NCBI RefSeq assembly: GCF_027947575.1
Contig: NZ_CP116256.1
Coordinates: 1,922,001-1,986,000 of the forward strand
Length of the DNA: 64,000 bases
DNA from: Streptomyces rubrogriseus
GTDB taxonomy: Bacteria > Actinomycetota > Actinomycetes > Streptomycetales > Streptomycetaceae
Direction of reading: 5' to 3'
The notes under the pieces were generated by a model, which had not been told where the DNA came from, did no database searches, and worked only from the letters and a program-made list of their open reading frames with translations. The translations under genes were made by a program, and so were the position numbers. This document shows positions 29,442 to 39,455 of this stretch, one piece after another (position 1 is the stretch's first letter; every line of letters begins with the position of its first letter).

Positions 29442-30532
29442 TGAAGCAGATCCTGTTCGCAGGAGTCATTGGCCTCTTCCTCACGCTGGTCGGCACCCCG
29501 CTGCTGATCAAGCTCCTGGCCCGCAAGGGCTACGGCCAGTACATCCGCGACGACGGACCGCGCGAGCACGCCAGCAAGCGCGGTACGCCGACCATGGGTG
29601 GTATCGCCTTCATCCTGGCGACGGTCGCCGCGTACTTCCTCGCCAAGGGCATCACCAGCTATCTGGACCCCGACATCGACGCGGGGCCGACCTTCTCCGG
29701 TCTGCTGGTGCTCGGCCTGATGGTGGGCATGGGCCTGGTCGGCTTCCTCGACGACTACATCAAGATCGTCAAACGGCGTTCGCTGGGCCTGCGGGCCAGG
29801 GCGAAGATGATCGGCCAGCTCACCGTCGGCATCGCCTTCGCCGTGCTCTCGCTGCAGTTCGCGGACAACCGGGGCAACACCCCGGCGTCCACGAAGCTGT
29901 CGTTCATCACCGACTTCGGCTGGACCATCGGCCCGGTGCTGTTCGTCGTCTGGGCGCTGTTCATGATCCTCGCGATGTCGAACGGCGTGAACCTGACCGA
30001 CGGCCTGGACGGCCTGGCCACCGGCGCCTCCGTCCTGGTCTTCGGCGCCTACACCTTCATCGGCGTCTGGCAGTTCCAGGAGTCCTGCGCCAACGCGCTG
30101 ACCCTGACCAACCCGGGCGCCTGCTACGAGGTGAGAGACCCGCTCGACCTCGCGGTGGTCGCGTCCGCGCTGATGGGTTCCTGCCTCGGCTTCCTGTGGT
30201 GGAACACCTCGCCGGCCAAGATCTTCATGGGCGACACCGGTTCGCTCGCGCTCGGCGGTGTGCTCGCGGGTCTGGCGATCTGCTCGCGCACCGAACTGCT
30301 GATGGCCATCCTCGGCGGCCTGTTCGTGCTGATCACCATGTCGGTGGTCATCCAGGTCGGCTCCTTCCGCCTCACCGGCAAGCGGGTCTTCCGGATGGCG
30401 CCACTCCAGCACCACTTCGAACTCAAAGGCTGGTCCGAAGTCCTTGTCGTGGTCCGCTTCTGGATCATCCAGGGCATCTGCGTGATCGTCGGACTCGGCC
30501 TCTTCTACGCGGGATGGGCAACGGACAAGTGA
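29438..30532 (+). CDS. mraY: Phospho-MurNAc-pentapeptide transferase
   Basis: A 364-residue polytopic enzyme (about ten helices) transferring phospho-MurNAc-pentapeptide to undecaprenyl phosphate to form lipid I. Signatures are TPTMGGIAF, the catalytic-aspartate loop [36 protein letters not shown], and the HHFE loop in [14 protein letters not shown]. Two adjacent ATGs occur; the first overlaps the murF stop as ATGA. A Streptomyces-type extracytoplasmic insertion with two Cys ([14 protein letters not shown]) is present. Confidence 0.96.
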   Translation: MMKQILFAGVIGLFLTLVGTPLLIKLLARKGYGQYIRDDGPREHASKRGTPTMGGIAFILATVAAYFLAKGITSYLDPDIDAGPTFSGLLVLGLMVGMGLVGFLDDYIKIVKRRSLGLRARAKMIGQLTVGIAFAVLSLQFADNRGNTPASTKLSFITDFGWTIGPVLFVVWALFMILAMSNGVNLTDGLDGLATGASVLVFGAYTFIGVWQFQESCANALTLTNPGACYEVRDPLDLAVVASALMGSCLGFLWWNTSPAKIFMGDTGSLALGGVLAGLAICSRTELLMAILGGLFVLITMSVVIQVGSFRLTGKRVFRMAPLQHHFELKGWSEVLVVVRFWIIQGICVIVGLGLFYAGWATDK

Positions 30533-31956
30533 CCTCCTCGGTGCCTTCGGAATTCAGCGGCAAGCACGTCACCGTCGCCGGACTCGGCGTCTCCGGCGTC
30601 CCGGCGGCCAAGGTGCTGCACGGGCTCGGCGCGCACGTCACCGTCGTCAACGACGGCGACGACGAGCGGGCCCGGACGCAGGCGGCGGAGCTGGAACCGC
30701 TCGGCGTCACCGTGCGCCTGGGGGACGGGGACACGCTTCCCGAGGGCACCGAGCTGATCGTCACGGCACCGGGCTGGAAGCCCACCAAGCCGCTGTTCGC
30801 GGCGGCCGGACAGGCCGGCGTGCCGGTCTGGGGCGACGTGGAACTGGCCTGGCGGCTGCGCGGCCTGGACGGCCGGAAGCCCGCGCCCTGGCTCGCCGTC
30901 ACCGGCACCAACGGCAAGACCACCACCGTCCAGATGCTCGCGTCGATCCTGAAGGCGGCCGGTCTGCGCACCGCCGCCGTCGGCAACATCGGCGTCTCGC
31001 TCCTCGACGCGGTCACCGGCGAGCAGGAGTACGACGTCCTCGCCGTGGAGCTGTCCAGCTACCAGCTCCACTGGGCGCCCTCGCTGCGCGCCCACTCCGC
31101 CGCCGTGCTCAACCTCGCCCCGGACCACCTCGACTGGCACGGCTCCATGGAGGCCTACGCCGCCGACAAGGGCCGCATCTACGAGGGCAATCACGTCGCC
31201 TGCGTCTACAACGTCGCCGACAAGGCCACCGAGGACCTGGTCCGCGCCGCCGACGTCGAGGAGGGCTGCCGGGCGATCGGCTTCACCCTCGGCACCCCCG
31301 GCCCCTCGCAACTCGGCGTCGTGGAGGGCCTGCTGGTCGACCGCGCCTTCGTCGAGGACCGGCAGAAGAACGCCCAGGAGCTGGCCGAGGTCTCCGACGT
31401 CAACCCGCCGGCCCCGCACAACATCGCCAACGCCCTTGCCGCCGCGGGTCTCGCCCGCGCCTTCGGCGTCTCCGCGGCCGCCGTACGCGACGGGTTGCGC
31501 GCCTTCACGCCGGACGCCCACCGGATCGCGCACGTCGCCGACGTGGACGGGGTGGCCTACGTGGACGACTCCAAGGCCACCAACACCCACGCCACCGAGG
31601 CGTCCTTGGCGGCCTACGAGTCGATCGTGTGGATCGCGGGCGGGCTGGCCAAGGGCGCGACCTTCGACGAGCTGGTCGCGGGCGCGGCGAAGCGGCTGCG
31701 CGGCGCCGTCCTCATCGGCGCCGACCGCGCCCTGATCCGCGAAGCCCTGGCGCGACACGCGCCCGAAGTACCCGTGGTCGACCTCGACCGGACCGACACT
31801 GGTGCGATGCTCCAGGCCGTCCAGGAGGCGCGGCGGCTCGCCCGGCCCGGTGACACGGTGCTGCTGGCCCCGGCCTGTGCCTCCATGGACATGTTCACCA
31901 ACTACAACCAGCGCGGTGACGCGTTCGCGCAGGCCGTTCGCGAACTCGGCGCCTGA
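30529..31956 (+). CDS. murD: UDP-MurNAc-L-alanine:D-glutamate ligase
   Basis: A 475-residue Mur ligase adding D-Glu to UDP-MurNAc-L-Ala. Motifs are [17 protein letters not shown] (N-terminal UDP domain), ATP loop [64 protein letters not shown] and [20 protein letters not shown]. The GTG at 30529 overlaps the mraY stop (GTGA) and has GGGATGGG upstream. An in-frame ATG at 30514 is an alternative that adds five residues. Confidence 0.95.
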   Translation: MTSSVPSEFSGKHVTVAGLGVSGVPAAKVLHGLGAHVTVVNDGDDERARTQAAELEPLGVTVRLGDGDTLPEGTELIVTAPGWKPTKPLFAAAGQAGVPVWGDVELAWRLRGLDGRKPAPWLAVTGTNGKTTTVQMLASILKAAGLRTAAVGNIGVSLLDAVTGEQEYDVLAVELSSYQLHWAPSLRAHSAAVLNLAPDHLDWHGSMEAYAADKGRIYEGNHVACVYNVADKATEDLVRAADVEEGCRAIGFTLGTPGPSQLGVVEGLLVDRAFVEDRQKNAQELAEVSDVNPPAPHNIANALAAAGLARAFGVSAAAVRDGLRAFTPDAHRIAHVADVDGVAYVDDSKATNTHATEASLAAYESIVWIAGGLAKGATFDELVAGAAKRLRGAVLIGADRALIREALARHAPEVPVVDLDRTDTGAMLQAVQEARRLARPGDTVLLAPACASMDMFTNYNQRGDAFAQAVRELGA

Positions 31957-32033
31957 CCCGGCCGCCTCCTGCCGCCGGGTGAACTCGGGAGGACGCGTGG
32001 GACGGTCCATGCCGACGTACAGCGGAGGCCGCG

Positions 32034-33404
32034 ATGCCCGGTAGTCCCCAGAGCCGCACCGGACGTCCGCCCGTGCAGCGGACCGTCAAGCGGCCCGCCG
32101 CACCCGGGCCGCCGCACGACAACGGCGTGCTCCGCCTCTACCACCGGCTGCGCCGCGCCTGGGACCGGCCGCTGACCGCGTACTACCTGATCTTCGGCGG
32201 CAGTCTGCTGATCACCGTGCTCGGCCTGGTGATGGTCTACTCGGCGTCCCAGATCACCGCACTCCAGCTGTCGCTGCCCGGCTCGTACTTCTTCCGCAAG
32301 CAGGCCCTCGCCGCGCTCATCGGCGCCGGTCTCCTGGTCGCCGCGATGAAGATGCCGGTCAAGCTGCACCGGGCGCTGGCCTATCCGATCCTCGCCGGTG
32401 CCGTCTTCCTGATGATCCTGGTCCAGGTGCCCGGGATAGGAGTCGCGGTCAACGGCAACCAGAACTGGATCTCGCTGGGCGGCTCCTTCCAGATCCAGCC
32501 CAGCGAGTTCGGCAAGCTGGCCCTGGTGCTGTGGGGCGCGGACCTGCTGGCCCGCAAGCACGACAAGAAGCTGCTGACCCAGTGGAAGCACATGCTGGTA
32601 CCGCTGGTGCCCGCCGCGTTCATGCTGCTCGGGCTGATCATGATCGGCGGCGACATGGGCACCGCGATCATCCTCACGGCGATCCTGTTCGGCCTGCTCT
32701 GGCTGGCCGGCGCGCCCACCCGGCTGTTCGCGGGCGTGCTCTCGATCGCCCTGCTGCTCGGCTTCATCCTCATCAAGACCAGCGCGAACCGGATGGCCCG
32801 GCTCAACTGCCTCGGCGCCACCGACCCGGGCCCCGGCGACTCCTGCTGGCAGGCCGTGCACGGCATCTACGCCCTGGCCTCCGGCGGACTGTTCGGTTCC
32901 GGGCTCGGTGCCAGTGTGGAGAAATGGGGCCAACTCCCCGAAGCACACACCGACTTCATCTTCGCCGTCACCGGTGAGGAACTGGGCCTGGCGGGGACGC
33001 TGTCGGTGCTCGCCCTGTTCGCGGCTCTAGGCTATGCGGGTATCCGCGTGGCCGGACGCACGGAGGACCCCTTCGTGAGGTATGCCGCGGGAGGCGTGAC
33101 CACCTGGATCACGGCCCAGGCCGTGATCAACATCGGTGCGGTCCTCGGGCTGCTGCCGATCGCCGGTGTCCCGCTCCCGCTGTTCTCCTACGGGGGTTCC
33201 GCCCTGCTGCCGACCATGTTCGCCATCGGTCTGCTGATCGCCTTCGCGCGTGACGAACCCGGTGCGCGGGCGGCGCTTGCGCTGCGGCAACCTCGCTTTG
33301 GTAGAAAGCGGGGAGCCGGGGGACCCGCGGCCAAGCGGAGCCCCGGGAGTTGGAACACGATGCGACGGCGCGCCTCGGCGGCGCGTTCGTCCGGAGAGCG
33401 GTGA
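32034..33404 (+). CDS. ftsW: Septal peptidoglycan polymerase FtsW
   Basis: A 456-residue SEDS-family protein, the lipid II glycosyltransferase partner of FtsI at the septum. About ten membrane helices run from residue 48 to 415. Family motifs are VYSAS near the first helix, NGNQNWISLGGSFQIQPSEF, GGDMGTA, and SGGLFGSGLG leading to LPEAHTDFIFAVTGEELG, then GVPLPLFSYGGSALL. The basic C-terminal tail is cytoplasmic. The ATG at 32034 follows GCGGAGG. Confidence 0.95.
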   Translation: MPGSPQSRTGRPPVQRTVKRPAAPGPPHDNGVLRLYHRLRRAWDRPLTAYYLIFGGSLLITVLGLVMVYSASQITALQLSLPGSYFFRKQALAALIGAGLLVAAMKMPVKLHRALAYPILAGAVFLMILVQVPGIGVAVNGNQNWISLGGSFQIQPSEFGKLALVLWGADLLARKHDKKLLTQWKHMLVPLVPAAFMLLGLIMIGGDMGTAIILTAILFGLLWLAGAPTRLFAGVLSIALLLGFILIKTSANRMARLNCLGATDPGPGDSCWQAVHGIYALASGGLFGSGLGASVEKWGQLPEAHTDFIFAVTGEELGLAGTLSVLALFAALGYAGIRVAGRTEDPFVRYAAGGVTTWITAQAVINIGAVLGLLPIAGVPLPLFSYGGSALLPTMFAIGLLIAFARDEPGARAALALRQPRFGRKRGAGGPAAKRSPGSWNTMRRRASAARSSGER

Positions 33405-33410
33405 ATTTCG

Positions 33411-34505
33411 GTGCATGTCGTACTCGCCGGCGGAGGAACCGCGGGCCACATCGAGCCCGCGCTCGCCCTCGCGGACGCCCTGCGCAGGCAGGATCCGACC
33501 GTGGGGATCACGGCCCTGGGCACGGAACGCGGCCTGGAGACCCGCCTGGTGCCCGAGCGGGGTTACGAGCTGGCGCTGATCCCGGCCGTACCGCTGCCGC
33601 GCAAGCCCACCCCCGAGCTGATCACCGTCCCGGGCCGGCTGCGCGGGACGATCAAGGCGACCGAGCAGATCCTGGAGCGCACCAAGGCGGACGCGGTGGC
33701 AGGCTTCGGCGGCTACGTGGCGCTGCCCGCCTACCTCGCGGCCAAACGGCTCGGCGTGCCGATCGTCGTGCACGAGGCCAACGCCCGTCCCGGCCTGGCC
33801 AACAAGATCGGCTCGCGCTACGCCGCCCAGGTCGCCGTCTCCACTCCCGACAGCAAGCTGCGCAACTCCCGCTACATCGGCATCCCGCTGCGCCGCTCCA
33901 TCGCCACCCTCGACCGGGCCGCCGCCCGTCCCGAGGCCCGCGCGATGTTCGGTCTCGACCCCAACCTGCCGACGCTGCTGGTCACCGGCGGCTCGCAGGG
34001 CGCCCGCCGCCTCAACGAGGTCATCCAGCAGGTCGCGCCCTGGCTCCAGCAGGCCGGCATCCAGATCCTGCACGCGGTCGGACCCAAGAACGAACTGCCG
34101 CAGGTCCACCAGATGCCGGGAATGCCCCCGTACATCCCGGTAAGTTATCTGGACCGGATGGACCTCGCGTACGCCGCCGCCGACATGATGCTCTGCCGTG
34201 CGGGCGCGATGACCGTCGCCGAACTCTCCGCCGTCGGGCTTCCGGCCGCCTACGTCCCGCTGCCCATCGGCAACGGCGAACAGCGGCTCAACGCCCAGCC
34301 GGTGGTCAAGGCCGGCGGCGGACTGCTGGTCGACGACGCGGAACTCACGCCGGAGTGGCTCCAGCAGAACGTCCTGCCCGTGCTCGCCAACCCGCACCGG
34401 CTGTACGAGATGTCCCGCGCCGCCGCCGAGTTCGGCCGCCGGGACGCCGACGACCTCCTCGTCGGCATGGTGTACGAGGCGATCGCCGCCCGTGCGCGCC
34501 GCTAG
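33411..34505 (+). CDS. murG: Lipid I N-acetylglucosaminyltransferase
   Basis: A 364-residue GT-B enzyme adding GlcNAc to lipid I to give lipid II at the inner face of the membrane. Motifs are VVLAGGGTAGHIEPALALA, FGGYVALPA, VHEANARPGLANK, VTGGSQGARRLNEV, YLDRMDLAYAAADMMLCRAGAMTVAEL and the UDP-GlcNAc-binding PLPIGNGEQRLNA. The GTG at 33411 is 6 bases after ftsW. murC, which often follows murG, is not present. Confidence 0.96.
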   Translation: MHVVLAGGGTAGHIEPALALADALRRQDPTVGITALGTERGLETRLVPERGYELALIPAVPLPRKPTPELITVPGRLRGTIKATEQILERTKADAVAGFGGYVALPAYLAAKRLGVPIVVHEANARPGLANKIGSRYAAQVAVSTPDSKLRNSRYIGIPLRRSIATLDRAAARPEARAMFGLDPNLPTLLVTGGSQGARRLNEVIQQVAPWLQQAGIQILHAVGPKNELPQVHQMPGMPPYIPVSYLDRMDLAYAAADMMLCRAGAMTVAELSAVGLPAAYVPLPIGNGEQRLNAQPVVKAGGGLLVDDAELTPEWLQQNVLPVLANPHRLYEMSRAAAEFGRRDADDLLVGMVYEAIAARARR

Positions 34506-34530
34506 ACACGTCTGACGGAAGGCAGGGAGC

Positions 34531-35325
34531 GTGGCCGGACCGACCACCGCCGAGCGCGGTGCACGCCAGCAGGAGTCGTCCGGCCCGCCCCGGGTACGCC
34601 GGTTCCGCCCGCCCCGTGTTCGTACGATCATCATCCTCGCCGTCGCCCTGGTGCTCGTCGCGGGCGGAACCGTCTGGGTGCTCTACGGCTCGAACTGGAC
34701 ACGTCTGGAACGGGTGTCGGTCTCGGGAACGAGTGTCCTGACGCCCGCGCAGGTGCGCGAGGCCGCCGACGTGCCGGTCGGGGACCCGCTGGTCTCGGTC
34801 GACACGGAGGCGGTCGAGGCCCGGCTGCGCCGGAAATTGCCCCGCATTGACGAGGTCGACGTGGAGCGTTCCTGGCCGCACGGAATCGGACTGAAAGTGA
34901 CGGAGCGTACTCCGGTCCTGATTGTGCAAAAGGGCCGAAACTTCGTGGAAGTGGACGATGAAGGCGTCCGTTTCGCCACGGTTTCCAAGGCCCCGAAAGG
35001 CGTGCCCACGCTGGAATTGGAACCGGCACGTTCCGGTTCCGCCGCGGCGAGCCTGCGCCGCTTCGACGACGACCGCCTGGTGCGCGAGGCGGTGCGGGCG
35101 GCCGGCCGGCTCCCGGACAAGGTCGCCCGGGACACACGGGTCGTCAAGGTCCGTTCCTACGACGACATCTCGCTGGAGTTGAGCGGCGGGCGGACCGTGT
35201 CGTGGGGGAGCGGTGAGCAGGGTGTGCAGAAGGCCCGCGCGCTCACCGCGCTCATGAAAGCGACGCCCGACGCGCGGCACTTCGACGTGAGTGTTGCCAC
35301 CGCCCCGGCGTCATCCGGGAGTTGA
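34531..35325 (+). CDS. ftsQ: Cell division protein FtsQ (DivIB)
   Basis: A 264-residue bitopic divisome protein. A basic cytoplasmic N-terminus (about 31 residues) is followed by one membrane helix (IIILAVALVLVAGGTVWVLY). The POTRA domain covers about residues 56-125 (RLERVSVSGTSVLTPAQVRE to GIGLKVTERTPVLIV), followed by the FtsQ-type beta domain. GTG start with GCAGGGAG upstream. The promoter region of ftsZ begins right after its stop. Confidence 0.94.
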   Translation: MAGPTTAERGARQQESSGPPRVRRFRPPRVRTIIILAVALVLVAGGTVWVLYGSNWTRLERVSVSGTSVLTPAQVREAADVPVGDPLVSVDTEAVEARLRRKLPRIDEVDVERSWPHGIGLKVTERTPVLIVQKGRNFVEVDDEGVRFATVSKAPKGVPTLELEPARSGSAAASLRRFDDDRLVREAVRAAGRLPDKVARDTRVVKVRSYDDISLELSGGRTVSWGSGEQGVQKARALTALMKATPDARHFDVSVATAPASSGS

Positions 35326-35353
35326 CGGGTATACGCGCAGGCCAGCACCCTGG

Positions 35354-35613
35354 TTGGGCAGCGCTACGGCTGATCACATAGGGTGAAAAGAAAAACGGGA
35401 GGTTCGGCGTGTTCGTTGAACGTGCGCCACTTGTCGACTTAGTGTCCTGTTCGGAAGAGTCCAAGGAACAGACACACTGGTAACCCTAAACTTCAGCGTT
35501 AGGGTTCGGGTCGGCGCTACGGACCGTCCCAATCGGCATCAGTCGTCGGGTCGCGGGGGCATCAGTGCTTCGGCGGTCGGGCGACACGTAACTCGAGGCG
35601 AGAGGCCTTCGAC
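35354..35613 (+). promoter_or_regulatory. ftsZ promoter and regulatory region
   Basis: The 288-bp ftsQ-ftsZ gap is AT-richer than its surroundings. Candidate promoters are TTGGGC (35354) with TAGGGT (35379), spaced 19, and TTGAAC (35416) with TAGTGT (35440), spaced 18. GACAC motifs, the known WhiA-binding word, occur at 35471 and near 35582. Streptomyces ftsZ is known to have several promoters, one induced for sporulation septation. A 25-bp palindrome lies within. Confidence 0.65.
35482..35506. promoter_or_regulatory. 25-bp palindrome in the ftsZ leader/promoter
   Basis: AACCCTAA and TTAGGGTT form perfect 8-bp arms around a 9-base spacer, about 108 bp before the ftsZ start. Its AT content and symmetry suggest an operator, and it could also fold as a hairpin in transcripts from the upstream promoters. 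Confidence 0.6.
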
Positions 35614-36813
35614 GTGGCAGCACCGCAGAACTACCTCGCAGTCATCAAAGTCATCGGTGTCGGCGGCGGTGGTGTCAATGCCATCAACCGGATGATCGAG
35701 GTCGGTCTCAAGGGCGTCGAGTTCATCGCCATCAACACCGACGCGCAGGCGCTGTTGATGAGCGACGCCGACGTCAAGCTCGACGTCGGCCGCGAACTCA
35801 CCCGCGGACTCGGCGCCGGAGCCAACCCGGCCGTCGGCCGCAAGGCCGCCGAGGACCACCGCGAGGAGATCGAGGAGGTCCTCAAGGGGGCCGACATGGT
35901 CTTCGTGACAGCCGGTGAAGGCGGCGGCACCGGCACCGGCGGCGCGCCCGTCGTGGCCAACATCGCCCGCTCGCTGGGCGCCCTCACCATCGGCGTGGTC
36001 ACCCGCCCGTTCACCTTCGAGGGACGGCGCCGGGCCAACCAGGCCGAGGACGGCATCGCGGAACTCCGCGAAGAGGTCGACACCCTCATCGTCATCCCCA
36101 ACGACCGGCTGCTGTCCATCTCGGACCGCCAGGTCAGCGTGCTCGACGCGTTCAAGTCCGCCGACCAGGTGCTGCTCTCCGGTGTGCAGGGCATCACCGA
36201 CCTCATCACCACCCCCGGCCTGATCAACCTGGACTTCGCCGACGTGAAGTCGGTCATGTCCGAGGCGGGTTCGGCCCTCATGGGCATCGGCTCCGCCCGC
36301 GGCGACGACCGCGCGGTGGCCGCCGCCGAGATGGCGATCTCCTCGCCGCTGCTCGAGGCGTCCATCGACGGCGCCCGGGGCGTGCTGCTCTCCATCTCCG
36401 GCGGCTCCGACCTCGGCCTGTTCGAGATCAACGAGGCCGCCCAGCTGGTCAGCGAGGCCGCCCACCCCGAGGCCAACATCATCTTCGGCGCGGTCATCGA
36501 CGACGCCCTCGGCGACGAGGTGCGGGTCACCGTGATCGCGGCCGGCTTCGACGGGGGGCAGCCGCCGTCCAAGCGGGACAACGTCCTCGGGTCCTCCTCG
36601 GCCAAGCGCGAGGAGCCCACCCCGGCCCGGCCGTCCGAGAGCCGGCCGTCCTTCGGCTCGCTCGGCAGCGTCAAGCCCAAGGAGGAGCCGGAGCAGGCGC
36701 CCGCGCCGGAGCCGGTCGCCGACCTGCCGGTCTCCCCGCCGCCGGTTCCGCCGTCGCGGACCTACTCGGACAGCGCGGCCGAGGAACTGGACGTGCCGGA
36801 CTTCCTGAAGTGA
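35614..36813 (+). CDS. ftsZ: Cell division GTPase FtsZ
   Basis: A 399-residue tubulin homologue that polymerises into the Z ring and, in Streptomyces, into sporulation ladders. The N-terminal nucleotide fold begins [19 protein letters not shown]; the tubulin signature is [13 protein letters not shown]. The synergy-loop region contains [11 protein letters not shown]. After about residue 315 comes a disordered Pro/Ser/Glu-rich linker, ending with the conserved C-terminal peptide DVPDFLK that binds SepF. GTG start, GAGAGG upstream. The stop overlaps pgeF (GTGA). Confidence 0.98.
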   Translation: MAAPQNYLAVIKVIGVGGGGVNAINRMIEVGLKGVEFIAINTDAQALLMSDADVKLDVGRELTRGLGAGANPAVGRKAAEDHREEIEEVLKGADMVFVTAGEGGGTGTGGAPVVANIARSLGALTIGVVTRPFTFEGRRRANQAEDGIAELREEVDTLIVIPNDRLLSISDRQVSVLDAFKSADQVLLSGVQGITDLITTPGLINLDFADVKSVMSEAGSALMGIGSARGDDRAVAAAEMAISSPLLEASIDGARGVLLSISGGSDLGLFEINEAAQLVSEAAHPEANIIFGAVIDDALGDEVRVTVIAAGFDGGQPPSKRDNVLGSSSAKREEPTPARPSESRPSFGSLGSVKPKEEPEQAPAPEPVADLPVSPPPVPPSRTYSDSAAEELDVPDFLK

Positions 36814-37538
36814 TAGGACAGCGCGACACCGTGAACGGCGCGCACTTCGGCTTCACCGACAGGTGGGGCGGAGTGAGCGCCGTTCCGTACGAGGAGCTCA
36901 ACCTCGGCGGCGCGGTCGGCGACGACCCCGGCGCCGTCACGGCCAACCGGGAGCTGGCGGCCAAGTCGCTGGGCGTCGACCCGGCCCGGGTGGTCTGGAT
37001 GAACCAGGTGCACGGGGCCGACGTCGCCGTGGTCGACGCGCCCTGGGGGGACCGCCCGGTCCCGCGGGTCGACGCCGTCGTCACCGCCGAGCGCGGTCTC
37101 GCCCTCGCCGTCCTCACCGCCGACTGCGTGCCGGTCCTGCTCGCCGACCCGGTCTCCGGCGTCGTCGCCGCGGCGCACGCGGGCCGGCCGGGCCTGGTCG
37201 CCGGGGTCGTCCCCGCGGCCGTACGGGCCATGGCCGAACTCGGCGCGGACCCCGCCAGGATCGTCGCCCGCACCGGGCCCGCCGTGTGCGGCCGGTGCTA
37301 CGAGGTGCCCGAGGAGATGCGCGCCGAGGTGGCCGCCGTCGAGCCGGCCGCGTACGCCGAGACCGGTTGGGGCACCCCGGCCCTCGACGTGAGCGCCGGA
37401 GTGCACGCTCAGCTCGAGCGCCTCGGGGTGCACGACCGGGCGCAGTCGCCGGTGTGCACCCGGGAGTCGGCGGACCACTTCTCGTACCGACGCGACCGCA
37501 CCACCGGGCGGCTCGCGGGCTATGTGTGGCTGGACTGA
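36810..37538 (+). CDS. pgeF: Peptidoglycan editing factor PgeF / polyphenol oxidase (YlmD)
   Basis: A 242-residue DUF152/laccase-domain protein. The metal/active-site residues are present in order: His in NQVHGADVA, Cys in [10 protein letters not shown] and His in [10 protein letters not shown]. Family members act as purine nucleoside enzymes or remove misincorporated residues from UDP-MurNAc precursors, which fits its place in the dcw cluster. The GTG overlaps the ftsZ stop by four bases, so it is cotranslated with FtsZ. Confidence 0.9.
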   Translation: MIGQRDTVNGAHFGFTDRWGGVSAVPYEELNLGGAVGDDPGAVTANRELAAKSLGVDPARVVWMNQVHGADVAVVDAPWGDRPVPRVDAVVTAERGLALAVLTADCVPVLLADPVSGVVAAAHAGRPGLVAGVVPAAVRAMAELGADPARIVARTGPAVCGRCYEVPEEMRAEVAAVEPAAYAETGWGTPALDVSAGVHAQLERLGVHDRAQSPVCTRESADHFSYRRDRTTGRLAGYVWLD

Positions 37539-37544
37539 TGGGGC

Positions 37545-38264
37545 ATGACGGACCGTAAGCACGAACTCGCCGCGAACCTGGCGAAAGTGGAACAGCGCAT
37601 CACCGACGCGTGCGCGGCCGCGGGCCGCCCGCGGGAGGACGTGACCCTCATCGTGGTCACCAAGACCTACCCGGCGGACGATGTGCGCATTCTCTCGGAA
37701 CTCGGGGTGCGCCACGTCGCGGAGAACCGCGACCAGGACGCGGCGCCCAAGGCCGCCGCCTGCTCGGATCTGCCGCTTTCGTGGCATTTCGTCGGACAGT
37801 TGCAGACCAACAAAGTGCGGTCCGTGGTCGGTTACGCGGATGTCGTGCAGTCCGTCGACCGGGCCCGGCTGGTCACGGCGCTGTCGAAGGAGGCCGTACG
37901 GGCCGGACGCGAAGTGGGCTGTCTCCTCCAGGTGGCTCTCGACGCGGAGGAGGGCGGGCGTGGGGAGCGCGGCGGCGTCCCGCCCGCCGGAATCGAAGAG
38001 TTGGCCGACCTGGTCGCCGGATCGGAGGGGCTGCGCCTCGACGGACTGATGACCGTGGCCCCGCTCACCGGCGAGTACGCCGGACGCCAACAGGCGGCGT
38101 TCGAGCACCTCATGGATTTGTCGACCCGCGTGCGCCGGACCCATCCGGCTGCCAACATGGTCTCCGCGGGGATGAGTGCGGACCTCGAGCAGGCCGTGGC
38201 CGCCGGAGCGACACATGTACGCGTCGGCACTGCGGTACTCGGAGTCCGACCCAGGCTCGGGTAA
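37545..38264 (+). CDS. YggS-family PLP-binding homeostasis protein (YlmE)
   Basis: A 239-residue single-domain fold-type III PLP protein with no known catalytic activity. The PLP lysine is in [12 protein letters not shown]; other motifs are [43 protein letters not shown] and [13 protein letters not shown]. It balances PLP and amino-acid pools. The ATG is 6 bases after pgeF. In Streptomyces this gene sits between pgeF and sepF and is probably part of the division operon. Confidence 0.92.
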   Translation: MTDRKHELAANLAKVEQRITDACAAAGRPREDVTLIVVTKTYPADDVRILSELGVRHVAENRDQDAAPKAAACSDLPLSWHFVGQLQTNKVRSVVGYADVVQSVDRARLVTALSKEAVRAGREVGCLLQVALDAEEGGRGERGGVPPAGIEELADLVAGSEGLRLDGLMTVAPLTGEYAGRQQAAFEHLMDLSTRVRRTHPAANMVSAGMSADLEQAVAAGATHVRVGTAVLGVRPRLG

Positions 38265-38392
38265 CGTCGCCAAGAAGTCGGACCACAGCAGAAAATATGG
38301 TCATTACCGCCGAAAGGCGGACGCAACGACCTCGTGGATCGCAGGCACTTGGAGTCGTCAGCAGATCCACCACAGAGCGGAGGACTCAGAGC

Positions 38393-39034
38393 ATGGCCGG
38401 CGCGATGCGCAAGATGGCGGTCTACCTCGGCCTCGTGGAGGACGATGGGTACGACGGCCGGGGGTTCGACCCCGACGACGACTTCGAACCCGAACTGGAC
38501 CCGGAACCCGAGCGGGATCACCGGCGCCACGAACCGGCGCACCAGTCACATGGTGCGCATCAGTCCCAAAGGGACGAAGAGGTACGAGTCGTACAACCGC
38601 CCGCGCAGCGCGAGCCGATGCCCCGTTCCGCTTCGCTCGCGGCGGAATCGAGCCGTCCGGCGCGCATCGCGCCCGTGGCGTCCATCACACAAGAACGCGC
38701 AAGCCTGGAAAAGAGCGCACCGGTCATCATGCCCAAGGTCGTGTCCGAACGAGAGCCCTACCGGATCACCACGCTTCACCCCCGGACCTACAACGAGGCC
38801 CGTACCATCGGGGAACACTTCCGTGAGGGCACTCCGGTGATCATGAATCTCACTGAGATGGATGACACAGATGCGAAGCGACTTGTCGACTTTGCGGCCG
38901 GTTTGGTGTTTGGTCTTCACGGCAGTATCGAGCGGGTGACGCAGAAGGTGTTCCTGCTGTCTCCTGCTAACGTCGATGTCACGGCGGAGGACAAGGCCCG
39001 TATCGCAGAGGGCGGGTTCTTCAACCAGAGCTGA
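38393..39034 (+). CDS. sepF: Cell division protein SepF
   Basis: A 213-residue membrane-tethering partner of FtsZ. The N-terminus [19 protein letters not shown] forms the amphipathic membrane helix, followed by a long acidic/Gln/His-rich linker. The C-terminal SepF domain (about residues 125-213) contains [38 protein letters not shown] and [15 protein letters not shown] lies 9 bases before the ATG at 38393. The 128-bp gap before it has an AT-rich TATGGT and a GAAA-capped mini hairpin, and so may hold its own promoter. Confidence 0.95.
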   Translation: MAGAMRKMAVYLGLVEDDGYDGRGFDPDDDFEPELDPEPERDHRRHEPAHQSHGAHQSQRDEEVRVVQPPAQREPMPRSASLAAESSRPARIAPVASITQERASLEKSAPVIMPKVVSEREPYRITTLHPRTYNEARTIGEHFREGTPVIMNLTEMDDTDAKRLVDFAAGLVFGLHGSIERVTQKVFLLSPANVDVTAEDKARIAEGGFFNQS

Positions 39035-39115
39035 GACGCACTACCGGTACAGAGCAAGAACACGGGCCCGGGACAGGGTCCGAGAGATGGTTCAGGGGAG
39101 AGGGAAGCACAGGTC

Positions 39116-39400
39116 ATGAGCGTGGTCCTGGATGTCGTCTACATCGCGCTGATGTGCTTCCTCATCGTGCTCATCTTCCGGTTGGTCATGGACTACGTGT
39201 TCCAGTTCGCCCGCTCGTGGCAACCCGGCAAGGCGATGGTGGTCGTTCTGGAGGCCACCTACACTGTCACCGATCCACCGTTGAAGCTTCTGCGGCGGTT
39301 CATCCCGCCGCTGCGTCTCGGGGGCGTGGCGCTCGACCTGTCCTTCTTCGTACTGATGATCATCGTCTACATCCTGATCTCGATCGTGAGCCAGCTGTGA
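39116..39400 (+). CDS. YggT-family membrane protein (YlmG)
   Basis: A 94-residue protein with two membrane helices (VVYIALMCFLIVLIFRLVMD and LSFFVLMIIVYILISIV). Between them lies the family motif LEATYTVTDPPLKLLRRFIPPLRLGGVALDLS. Homologues influence nucleoid or envelope organisation, but the molecular role is unknown. The ATG follows GGGAGAGGGA. It lies between sepF and divIVA as in other Gram-positive dcw clusters. Confidence 0.93.
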   Translation: MSVVLDVVYIALMCFLIVLIFRLVMDYVFQFARSWQPGKAMVVVLEATYTVTDPPLKLLRRFIPPLRLGGVALDLSFFVLMIIVYILISIVSQL

Positions 39401-39455
39401 GCGATGAGAGAGATACGGGCTTGCCGAATGCCGACGACAACGTTGAGGTGAAGAG

